The notes under the pieces were generated by a model that was not told the origin of the DNA, searched no databases, and saw only the letters and a list, made by a program, of their open reading frames with translations. From Monarcha castaneiventris obscurior (Eukaryota > Chordata > Aves > Passeriformes > Monarchidae): a stretch of DNA of 64,000 nt. The stretch is taken from the NCBI GenBank assembly GCA_026261815.1, contig JAMPIT010000884.1, positions 14,521,001-14,585,000 of the forward strand, written 5' to 3'. Both the position numbers and the translations under genes were made by a program. Numbering within the stretch: the first letter of the stretch is position 1; the number at the start of each line of letters is the position of its first letter. Of this stretch, positions 49,816 to 60,749 are shown piece after piece.

Positions 49816-51043
49816 TCAGTATTTTTTCATTCAGTCAGAAAATAGTAAATGCATCATGAATAGGATTAAATATATGGGAAGAAAATGACCCCATCAGCTT
49901 GAAAAATACATTCAGAAATAATACTTTAGGTGTGTAATGGCTGTCCACAGGCAAGAATTTGTCAATAGATAATATTTACTGGGCAATTTGGAGTAGGAAA
50001 CACAGTCTTAAAATCTATGCTATTTACAAGCAAGCTGTGAACAAAGAAGAAGTAAATCCATTGAATTATTATATTAATAACAAAAATATTTCTGCTTTCC
50101 TCAAACCAACCAAAATTAGCTCAAAAACAAGACCACATTTACTTAAAGGATTATGGACCACAGAATAACTTTTCAGCAAAATGGAACAGAGTCTGAAGCA
50201 AGAATAAAAAAGCATGAGACCTTAATACTTCACAGTGAACATTTCAGCAGCTGTATAAATAAAGCCACCATCACAGTGAAGAGAGTGATGGAGGATTCAG
50301 TGAAGGATGTTTCCAAGAATGAAGACAATTCCATCTTGCCAAAATGGAAACCAGTTTAGCATGAACTAGTGAGGAAGGAAATTTGCTTAATAGAAGCCCA
50401 CCCCACAAACTTCTTCATGAACACTGAAGCAATGTGGAATGTAATGTCACAAGTATCAGTCTCAAAGCACAGATCTCAACTCTGTTCAGGAATAGACAAG
50501 GCCAAAATATAATTCCAAGCTAAGCAATTTTCTCTACACAGAAAGCCACATTTTTTAATGGGAAAATAATTGGGTTTAAATTAGAAAATAAAAGCACTGC
50601 AAATATATATACACACATAAGCATCCATAAACTTACATTTTAATAAGATGCAAATCATTATTCATTATACACTGGACAACATTTGAGGTTCTCTCCAAGC
50701 TGTTCTCCATATATGTTTTACCTTCCTAGCTCTTCAGTGTTAATGCTCCTCTTCCCAAGAAGATGCATCATCATACACCATATAAAATGTAGTCCTGTGA
50801 ACACAAATAGCAGAAGATAACACTTAAAAATTGGGGTATAATGAATCAGAGCTACAATTCTTCTAGAGACTATGTGGAACTAATTAGGATGTACTCTTTT
50901 TCGGCTGAAATTCCCAAATTTTGCCCCCAAATAAACAGGGAATTTTTGTTCTAGATAAATTTGTCAGCTGTTTTTAGGTCTCTTTTTATATGTAACTATT
51001 TAAACACAGGATCACTGCAAAGTCAGAGGTGAAAGCAAGTTTG

Positions 51044-51063
51044 ACTACTACTACTACTACTAT
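51044..51063. repeat. (ACT)n microsatellite
   Basis: Six to seven tandem units of ACT. Confidence 0.9.
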
Positions 51064-51625
51064 TAAGAAATTTTATACAGGTTGTGAAGTCAAATGAAAA
51101 ATGCCTTTTTGCAGGAATACTGAGTAAAGGCCATGCTTACTTTCTGTAAAAATGAGTGGTGTAAATTGTGAATATAAATAGAGGTAACAAATTGTTCAGG
51201 AGGAATGGTAATGTGGATAAAAATGTTTCCTTTGAGCCTCTTTTGAGCTACATTGGAGAATTTTTAATACAGTTCATTCTTCTTGAGTCCTGCAAACCCA
51301 AACACCACAACTATGAGGTTCTAATTTATAATAATGTCTAAAAGGAGAAAAAAAAGTACAGAACCAAAATTTGAAACCATCATATAACAAAAGATTAAAG
51401 AATTGGAAAACCTTAATAGAATGAGAGTTAAAATGGACAGGCAAATTATTGCTGCATTATTACCCTAAACAAAACACTATAGCAAAAACATTATTTTAAA
51501 TGTATCAGTTAAAGCAATTTGTAACTCATCTACAATTTACATATTCTAACCCAGAATTTCAGTGTCACTTAAGATGTTACATACCTCATCATTTTTACAT
51601 TTTTCATTTAGATTCCTAAATAACT

Positions 51626-51645
51626 AAAAAAAAAAAAAAAAAAAA
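51626..51645. repeat. Poly-A homopolymer (20 bases)
   Basis: A run of 20 A following CTAAATAACT, with no recognisable retrocopy upstream. Confidence 0.9.
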
Positions 51646-52429
51646 GACTGTAGTTTCCAAAGCATTCAGTCCAACAGAATGCCAGGCTCAACACACAGTC
51701 CCAAACACATCAGTCAGAAAAAATTATATCTGCCACTCACTCACGTGCCAGGCCCCATGCTACACAGTGCTGCTCTTGCTACAGGAGCTTTAACGTCACT
51801 GGTTTTTTTAACTTGCATTTTGCCAAAACATTTAATTTTCATGCAGAAAGCCTGAACTGCACCTCTCAAGCATGCACACCATCAGCACTGCAGCAGCATG
51901 AACTTTCACTAATCCGAATGGTAAGAAAGACAGTCCCCCTGTGCAGGGATTAGAAAGACTCTGCCTTGTGGTGGATTGTATAAAATGATCGCGAAGGCTG
52001 CAGCGCAATCCCCGAAAGACAAGTGTTGATATCATAAAAATCACCACGCTCAGTAACTGGCACCGGTGCTGACAGACTTGGCAGAGAGGCCAAAGATTCA
52101 ATTGACCTAAAGACTAAACAATGCTTTTTTTTCCGGTGGAAATGCTCCCTTTAGATCAGGGCTGAGATACATTTAGCGTGGCAATGGTTCTCCGTAACAC
52201 AAAGCTGTTCCATATAAAAATAGCTTTAAAAAAAAAAAAAAGGAAAACAAGGAAAATGGCTTAAGAATTGAATGACTAAGCCAGATTCTTTATTCATCCC
52301 ATTAATTATTCAAAGACACGCACACAGACATACGTGCACGTGTTTACATACAAACTGACTGAAAACTAACATAGCTAATTTTGACCCAAATTATAACTGC
52401 ATATCTGATTTCCGTCTAAACACAAAGCA

Positions 52430-52830
52430 CCTGATCATATTGACAGCATGCTGGTGCAATTCTGTTCTCAGCCATGCCACCTTAACTCTGCAGGAACCCC
52501 ACAGATGTCAATGAAATGGTATTGGATTTGTAATGGAGTGAGAACAGAATATTGCCCAGCTTATCTCTTTTTTTTTATCCTGTATATTTTATTTTAAGCA
52601 AAACATACAGAAGAAATCTTCCTTTGCTCTCCTGGTATCAATCAATGACCATTGCTCTGTTAATGTATTGCAATAAAATATCTCAACGGTGCATTGAGCT
52701 GGTTGACTGTAATATATCAGCAGATCAATGGCTTGCAAAAAGAGAATGGTCAAATGCGAGACAACTTCTCCAATTAGATAATTTTCAAAGATTTCACACG
52801 CTGAATTCATAATGACTTAGGAGAAATGAG
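52430..52830 (+). other. Possible ancient repeat tail and conserved element
   Basis: The left part (about 52450-52560) has the motif order of an old amniote repeat tail: GTGCAATTCTGTTCTCAGCC, AGATGTCAATGAAATGGTAT, GGAGTGAGAACAGAATATTG and CCCAGC, compare a 'GTCAATGGAGTTAC...GAGAGCAGAATTTGGCCC' type end. The right part (about 52610-52820) is mixed, high-complexity sequence with several homeobox-like TAAT/ATTA words and no repeats, the texture of conserved non-coding elements. The 86-codon frame across it is not convincing as a protein. Both suggestions come from recall, not alignment. Confidence 0.25.
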
Positions 52831-54049
52831 TCAACAATGTTAACCGACTAACTGGAGATCTTACAGGGTTTTTCCAACTGTAATCCTCTTCCTTGTTTCC
52901 CCATTATTAAAACCACAGATAATATATATTTAAAAAATTTAAGGATGCATGTATCCAGATCTGGATACTGCTGCTTTGGCTCCTCCTTGCTGTTAAGAAA
53001 CTTTTACATACTAAGAAAAACCAAAAAATACAAAGAAACCAAGAGAGAAAGTAGCAACACAGAGAAATGGAGGTCTGCAGCCCGCATCCTCAGGGAAGGA
53101 AGTTTCCAGCCCTTTTGTAAGTCCTGGGCTACTTTCAGGATTCATTCATTTCCAGAATAATCGTGTGCCACCTTAATGGGAGCGAGGTCACTGCAGCATC
53201 AATTCTTTCTAACTACATTTTCCTTTTTCTAAAGTATCTTTCAGGTCTGTAATCAAACTTACCCATGGACCTGATGGTATTTACAGAGGAGACATGTACA
53301 TATTTCTTTTTATGCAAGTGGACATCTGAACACACAAAACAAGATGCTCTCCTCCTAATGTGTGATTTCTTCCTCCTCCCAAAAATTTAAATCCTTCTTG
53401 TGGGTGAAATTCCTTATATGAAAAAAAAAAATCTGTTCAAGTGTTAAAAGCCAGAGCTAAAAGCTTTGCTCTGCATGCAGTTGTTCTGCTGCAAAGATTT
53501 TTTATTCATACATCCCTCTTTTTCATTGACATCATATATTTCTGTAATGGTGCATAATTAAGCATTGACAAATCTAAATCAATAAACATCTTCATTGGTT
53601 GGGGTGGCATCAGCACTTAGAAGTTCTGCCTATAGAGAAGCCCTGGGGTCTCAAAGATCAGATTACATATTTCAAAATATTGACATTTCTGATTTGTTCT
53701 GATCTGGGAATATAATAAGGATAACCTCTCTGTTTTGCTTTGTTTTTGTGTTGGGTTTTTTTATCTCATTGAGAAAGAAGAATAAACAAAAACCAAAACC
53801 AAGTAAACAAAAAAGCACTTAAGCGAAACAGTTGGACCAGTCCAGTGCAATCTTCCCAAGTAGTAGACTTTTTTTGGAATAAGGTCTCCATGTAACAGAA
53901 GTGTGAGGTGATGACTTGTCAAAGAACTAACAAGAGTAAGTGGAGAGTTGGGCTTTCCCATGTGCTGTGACTCACCAGATGGAGGTATCCAGACAGCTAT
54001 ATTTACCTGACAGTGAATGGAGAGTGCTACAAGAACTTCTCCACCATCT
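52831..54049. other. AT-rich non-coding DNA
   Basis: No gene or clear repeat was recognised. A minus-strand frame of 101 codons (53761-54066) runs into the CR1 tail and is not supported. Confidence 0.6.
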
Positions 54050-54092
54050 GAAAGTTTTTTTTCCAACCTAAGTTATTTCATGATTCTATGAA
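54050..54092 (+). mobile_element. CR1 LINE terminal tail
   Basis: TTTTTTTTCCAACCTAAGTT followed by ATTTCATGATTCTATGAATC is the CR1 end: the TTCCAACCT box and two octamer-like repeats. The sequence before it does not align convincingly, so only the last 40 bases are called. Confidence 0.55.
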
Positions 54093-57000
54093 TCTGTACT
54101 GTGCCTTCTTTTAAGCAAATTGAATCTATCTCCAGTAAAGTTCATTTTCCTTACCCAAACTTGTGCTTGAAGCACACAAGCAAACAATAATCCCTAGTGC
54201 CCAAGCATTACAGACTTCATCTAATTACTCAAAGCTCAGAGATATCTTAATTGAGGTTTGATTTTTTCTTTTAATGGTTACATATGCCACAACAACAAAA
54301 CCCAAGCAATGCATGTTAGAAAATTACTCTTCTCTTCAGCATGGTATTTCTGTTTCTGCTCAAAACAAGAAATTGCAAAACATGCATAAAAAACTAAGCA
54401 TAACAAACAAAAATATTTTCCCATTACTCAAAACAGGTAACAGACCAGAAAACATCAAAGACCTGAGATGATATAATTGAGCACAGGTGTACTATAAGGT
54501 CAGAAAAATTGAAAGTTAAAATTTTCCATGCATTTTTAATCAGTCTCTCCCATTTGTTTGTTTTAGGATATGCTCTATTATTATCAACTATAATAGTAGA
54601 ATTTAATAATGGAATATTAATAATTTTCATTTTTAAATGCTAAGTAATCTCAACGGACTTTCCAAATAATTAACTCATCTTTACATCATACTTGTAAATA
54701 GAAACTAAACACTATCTTGCCATTCTACATGGAAAAAAGAGTTCATATAGAAAGTTAAAAATTCTGCTTACTGAAACTCAAACTACAAGTAATACTGAAT
54801 TAATGCAATATAAAATATGGTGACAGTCTTAGAATTGCATGTGTCGGATCTGGTGCGATCCAGAAGTGCATGAAAGGAATTTATAATATACTGCTTGTCA
54901 TACAACACAGCCTAGCTCACAGAAGTGCTAAGAAAACTTGTATGTTATTACCATTCGGTATCTGACAAATAGTATATGATTCCTTAATGACTCCTGAAGG
55001 CTTCAGATCTTTAGTCACAACAAAGTCAAAGAGAAGTAAGGATGTCATCAAAGTCATAGACAGTCTTAAACAACTTGTGGACTACCAGCAGATTATGGGG
55101 TTGCCTCAAGCAAGCAAGTTTAGTTTGCTAACATATGTTAACAAAACGTAACATCCCGAGTGATTGTCTCTCGTGGACAGCAAATGAAACATTAACCACG
55201 ACAACTTTAGGCTTCCGAAAGTTTGAACTTCTAACTCCAGTTCTCTCCTAATATTTAAATAAGGTTTTGGATGTATAATTATTTGGTTTTAAAGGCACAT
55301 AGCTACAAAAGAATATTTTAGTTATACAGTGTAAGGGTCCTATAGCTTTCTATTATTTGAGGGGTATGAGGGATGAGACAACTTACCTAAAGCAGCAGCT
55401 GTGCAAAACACACAATGAATAATTCAAGACATGGAAGGCATGAGTCAGGATCCATCTCCCGTGCTCACAGGGGCACTGTGCCCTTCCACAGGGATCCACA
55501 ACACCTCAGCACAAGGGGGAACACTACTGTGCCACAAGGACACTCATCAATGCCACAGAGGCACAATGTGTTTGCTGTAACATGATGCTGCGCCAAAAAC
55601 ATTAACACCTTTCCCTGTGATGTTTCCACTCCGGCAGTGACTCGTTTGTGTCAGAGTGTGCTGCACTGGACATGCCACGAGAACTGGCAGGTCTGAACAA
55701 CGTGTCTGCTTCACCTCGCAGTCACCTCTACCTGTAGGATTAAAACCAAAGCCAAGCCAACAAAATAAAGAAAACGCCCAAACAATTACATTTTTTTGCA
55801 GCATTACAAGATGGCTAGGCCAAATTCTATTCTATTTAAGCAATGTGCTCTACCATTTCTGACAGTCACTCCAGCATGACTGAGAGTAGAAATCAGGTTA
55901 TTATTGTAGCCTTTGACAGAAAATGTTGTTAAAGCGATCTTGTCTTCATAGTCTTTCATGAAATCTGTAAACACATTTAACATTTCTTTGAATTGAAAAT
56001 ACGGCTTGTCAATCTATATTGACTCAATGAAAAGAAAAGCCCAATATATTAAGCTTAGATCCTTCAGGCATTTATTTTCTCTAATGATTAACTTTACAAT
56101 ATAATTTCATCCTTTCACAAATCAATCACATTAATCATAAGAACTCAAAATGAATGTTTACACTGCATTTGTCTTCTGGTTTAATTCTTTCAGACATTGC
56201 TTAACTGAGTAGAATTCAGTATGGGGAGAAACATAGCACAGGTACTGCTGCTAAATTAAGACCACAAATTTACTAATCAGAAGGAGTTACCGAGTCTTTA
56301 ATTCAAGTCCTCCAGGGACTTGAATTAACATCCATCCCACTGAATAAGACCACCATCTTTTCTGAAATAGGGAGATTAGTAAAAAGCATGCCATGATTTA
56401 TGCTTCGTGGAGATAAACCCGTGGCCTGTAATCTACAGTGTTTATAGCCCATACAAGGATGTTATTAGTCTTTCAGAGCACCCTCTTATGGACCATGTGT
56501 AAAATGGACCAGGATAAAACAAGATCATCTCTATTTATGGGGAATTTAGGACTCAGAAAGAAGTCAAAAGTGTTCCTATGTGGCTGTGCTTTTTCTGTGC
56601 TAAGTCCTCCTTTCTAGAGATCAATCAGTATGTGGGCAGTGAAGGTGGCCATTCCAAATCTCAATGTCATTGTGACTTTGACCTTAATCCCTAAACTAAA
56701 GGATGAAAGCACAATGATTGCAACACTATTCTGGCTTCATAGTTTATTACTATAAAGCACATATTAGCATGCTATAAACATTAGTGGATAAATTTTTAAG
56801 TAAATGAGAAAAAAATAGGCAGGAAATCAGAAACAATACCCTGTGATACATATGAATTTTCATATGAGAAAGAAGAGAATCATGAATGAGAAATAGGAAT
56901 ACCAAGATGAATTGTTCATAAAACCCAATAGTTCACAAAAGATTCGAAAATCCAGTGCAATACACATTACTCCATTACTGCAAATATGGCAGTCAGGTTT

Positions 57001-58072
57001 TTGATGCTAACTACTTGGTCTGATACCCACTAACCTTAACAAAGAGATAAGCAAATGTTTAAAAAAGTTTTACTTGTTGACACAAACATTCTTGCATGAC
57101 AATGTCAAGCTTTAATAAGCTACTGCTAAAAATTAGTCAGAACTGCAGCATCATAACAGGACTTAAGTTTTTAAGTCTTCCTCCTATCAATCGGTTTCCA
57201 ACTTGGTTTATTGCCAGAACTCTTCTCTCACTCCTCAGAAACCTAAACAGCTCCTAAACTCAAAAGTCCCAGGCTCTCAGTCCCCATCCCAGGCACACTG
57301 AACAAAGAATATTTATTTTGTTTTGTACAGAGTAAATGTAAAAAAATATCAGAAGTGTAAAATTCTGAAAAGAACAGAATTGTTATTTTCCACTCAGCTT
57401 TAGAGGTAGGAACAATGACATTTAGGAAGCCTTAAAAACAGTCACATTTGATGTGGTATTTCCAGCTGCATGAATTGATCAAGGTACTGAGGGGGACAAG
57501 CATGTGGCCTCTGTGCCTTCTGTCCTGTGTGGGGTGGTGCTCGACCCTGCTTGCTCACTGGATTTTTCATGGAAACACCAGCTAAGCCCTTAACCCTGAA
57601 AGGGAGCTTGCAAGTACCTTGCTCAGAATATTTAAAGTTTATTCTCTGGAGAAATTAATGCTACTGATCACAGAATCACTGGCTGTAATTTATATGCATG
57701 CATTATTTGTCCAACACTCGAGCAGTGCCAACAATTTCGTAAAAAAACACACGACAGATTTGAAAGGATGAAGGGCTACTTTTGCTAAGTAGCTGTTTGT
57801 TAATTTGGTCTAACTGAGTTGGTCCTTGTTGAAAAAGGTCCAAAAATTAATGAAGTTGCTCCAGATGACGTTCCTTAAGTTCTCTCATATGGGACATGCT
57901 AACACCTCACACAGCTTTCCTGCTGCTTCACTGATACAGGGCCAGACTCAAGGCTAGGTATGTCTCTGGATGTCTTCTCAGTGATGGCAGTGATTTAAGT
58001 GAAGACTATAACTGAAAACCAATTTGCAATCAATTTTACTTGCAAAGGAGCAAAAGACCAAGACAGTAGTTG
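54093..58072. other. AT-rich non-coding DNA
   Basis: No gene was identified. A slightly GC-richer part at 55430-55720 holds opposite short frames without motifs. The word CACAGAATCACTGG at 57669 recalls a CR1 minus-strand end but is not followed by matching sequence. Confidence 0.55.
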
Positions 58073-58197
58073 GAAAAAAAACCAAAAAAAAAAAAACCCC
58101 AAAAAACCCAGAAAAACCCCCACAACCCAATCCAAGCCAAACTGCAACAAATAGCCCAACCAAAATAAAACCCAAAAAATCCCCAACCAAAACCAAC
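58073..58197. repeat. A/C-rich low-complexity tract
   Basis: About 125 bases composed almost only of A and C runs (AAAACCCC, CCAACCAAAA types). It yields a Lys/Pro/Asn/Thr peptide on the plus strand and a Gly/Phe/Trp peptide on the minus strand, neither a gene. Confidence 0.85.
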
Positions 58198-60709
58198 CTG
58201 CTCACATCCAGAGTTCAGAGGGTTCAGAGCCAGTCCAATGCAGTCATACAGCTGGGGAAGGACTGTCCAGATGGAGTAGTTTTGTTCCCAGAGTGGCTGG
58301 TCTGTTCCTCCAACATAGTGAATTAAATCTTCAAAGGAGAATCTAGCCATGTCAGTTCTCATGTAAAGAACTTGATACTGCCAGCATTCCCTTACTTCAG
58401 CAAATAACAGGAATCTGTATCTTTCAAATAGATAGTGAGATAAGACATGCCTTTTTAATCCCCACTGTAGGAAGACTTTAATCAATAAAACCTCCAGTTT
58501 TGATCTGCAGCCAGCCAACCCGTACATCAGCGTAAACATTGCTTGCAAAAGAAGCCATGCTAAGCCTCTATTTGAGGGTCAGCCTTACTGTTTAACTTAC
58601 CTAAATTTTAAGACTACTTTCATTACATATTTAATACCCTGTAACAACCTGTACTCAAGGCTCAATGGCAACTTTCCAAAGATTTCTGAACAAACAAAAA
58701 TAGAGGTGGGGTGTTTGCTTGTTTTATCATATAATGAAATTTTAATTTAGATTTTCTCAGCAGCTAACTTACATGGACAGTCATGGGAAGTGTGCTAGTA
58801 TCCAGTCAGCTGACAGTAAATTCTCATTTCAGTAACAATACACAGAAACATTTCCACCCCGATCTTCTACTTCTTTAACACAACGCATGTGTCACTGTAC
58901 CCCAGATTCAGTGCAGATGAAGGGTAAAAAAAGGAATTAGCCAGCTTTTAAATCTGAAAAGACATTCCTGGTGCTAGATGTTCTTGATAGGCACCAAGAC
59001 CTTGGTGTGATAAGGCACAATTGCTAAATATGAAAGTACACCAATTTGGCTCAGAAATAAAGTGCATATGTGTGGCAATAAGGTACAGTAGGATTGTAGT
59101 CAATTCCCCCATCACCTTTATGTTAGGACTGGCAGTAAAGGTCTCTACCTCATAGTGACACTGCTGTGATGGCAGAATGTCAACGCTTGATGGCTCCTGA
59201 TATGAAACACAGATCAGATGTTCATCAAATTATGTCATATGAGTTTTCAAAATGTTGGTGAAACTTAACATGTAGGCATCCAAAATAATTAGCCACGTTG
59301 CCATAAACCAGCCTTCTGCCACACAGCAATGATAACCTTGAGGAAGTTGAAGAAAAATGACACTTCATGTTCTATGTGTCCAAGAAAGTGGTCCCAGAGA
59401 GCTTGCACATTTTAATTGTTCATAGCTTTATTAAACCCATTTTCTTAAACTTGTCTTCTATGGAGGTGTCACCCTGCCTTGCAAAGCAAACAGAATTTGA
59501 AGAAAATGTTCTCCATATTTAAGGCTGCATGTTGAAACTCAGGATAGAACTAGAGGAAGGCAGACTCAGAACAGGCAGCCAAAATGGCCAAAAAACTCCC
59601 AAGAATTTATGAGAGTCTGCAAAGAGTAAACAATAATAGATGCAGATTTTCTGGCTTTAATTATATTGGATGCTAACAGACTGAATATATAGAGATAATT
59701 TATATTGTAAATAGCGCTTGAGATTAGAGAAATTTAATTTAATTTTGCAAAAACAGTAGTAAAGAATTCTCACTTGATTTACTGCGTGCAAAGGTTTCCT
59801 CCTTCCCTCCGTAGCCACACTAACAAAGGAATGGCCATCTGCACATGGACAGGCCTTATCTGAAAAAGGTCCCTGGGACACCCTGAAGTAAATTCAGAAT
59901 GTTTAACCCTGGACCTTTGTCATTCCAGCTGAAAAGAACCATTCTAAGAGCTATCAGTACAACTAAAAATTTACATCCTCTTTTTTAAAGTTTCCAGCTA
60001 CTGGAGGGGAGTGTGGTTACTGATGCTTGAGTAGCAACGCTTTCATTTGAGCCAGGGCAGTATTCAGGTTTTGTAGATGGTGCATCCTAGAAGATGGCCG
60101 TGGGACACGTCTCTAGCTGCTTTCTTCTGAAAGTTGCCCAGTGCTTACGTATTTATCTACCAAAATGCAGCAGTTTCCAGGATTGACCAAAGTAACCTAT
60201 CTCACACAGCAACATTATAGAACATATTAGGACAGGAAGTGAAGAATAGCTCTTCCAATTAATGCCAGATAGGGAAATTCATTACATAAGATGTAATTAC
60301 TTAAGCTGGAATTTGTCCAGAAGCTGGACTTCAGCCAGAACACTAGTTTAACATTAAAATGCTAAATAAAATAAAAAATATTAACAAAAAAAGGAACAAA
60401 CCCTAATGGTATCCAAACCAAAGAAGAATGTCTTTCTTTTTGATTATATGTTATCCAGTCAATACAGAGCAACTGTGATACCCAAAATGAGTTTTCTCTG
60501 GGACCCCAAGGTAGAAAAAAGCAGGGGAAAGAAAATTATGAACTCTTTTCTGAGGTGTATTTATTCATGGTTATCTCCTAGTTAAACATATGACACTTGT
60601 GATTTTTATTACAGATTTGGAAAAATTATTTATCTTTGACAAAATTTCAGGTGGCTTTATAAATGATTAAATTAACTCTGAATAAAAGTAGAGAACTGAT
60701 AATTTAAAC
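58198..60709. other. Non-coding DNA, unassigned minus-strand frame
   Basis: The only notable open frame covers 58198-58548 on the minus strand. It gives about 115 codons of Trp-, Tyr- and Leu-containing sequence outside the A/C tract. I recognise no family in it, see no start context or splice signals, and consider it probably chance. The rest shows nothing. Confidence 0.5.
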
Positions 60710-60749
60710 GTGCACAATTGTGCATGTTTAAACATGCACAAATGTGCAC
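60710..60749. repeat. 40-base near-perfect palindrome
   Basis: Two 20-base arms meet at TTTAAA with no loop: outward from the centre, 12 pairs are perfect, one is mismatched (A/A), and seven more are perfect. The inner 24 bases (60718-60741) are fully self-complementary around GCATGTTTAAACATGC. The GTGCA word occurs in both arms. It could extrude as a cruciform or be a very compact bidirectional binding site. It does not resemble a terminator or transposon end that I know. Confidence 0.9.

Larger units (their letters stand above)
48302..52429. other. AT-rich non-coding DNA with A/T runs
   Basis: Nothing gene-like was recognised. It includes T21 at 49639-49659, an A17 and purine tract at 49778-49815, an (ACT)n microsatellite at 51044-51063 and A20 at 51626-51645. 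Short frames at 49959-50359 have no identifiable motif. Confidence 0.55.

Noticed and set aside
57669..57682. CACAGAATCACTGG as a CR1 minus-strand end
   Set aside because: The sequence that should follow in CR1 is absent.
58024..58326. 100-codon plus-strand Lys/Pro-rich frame
   Set aside because: Its composition comes from the A/C low-complexity tract.
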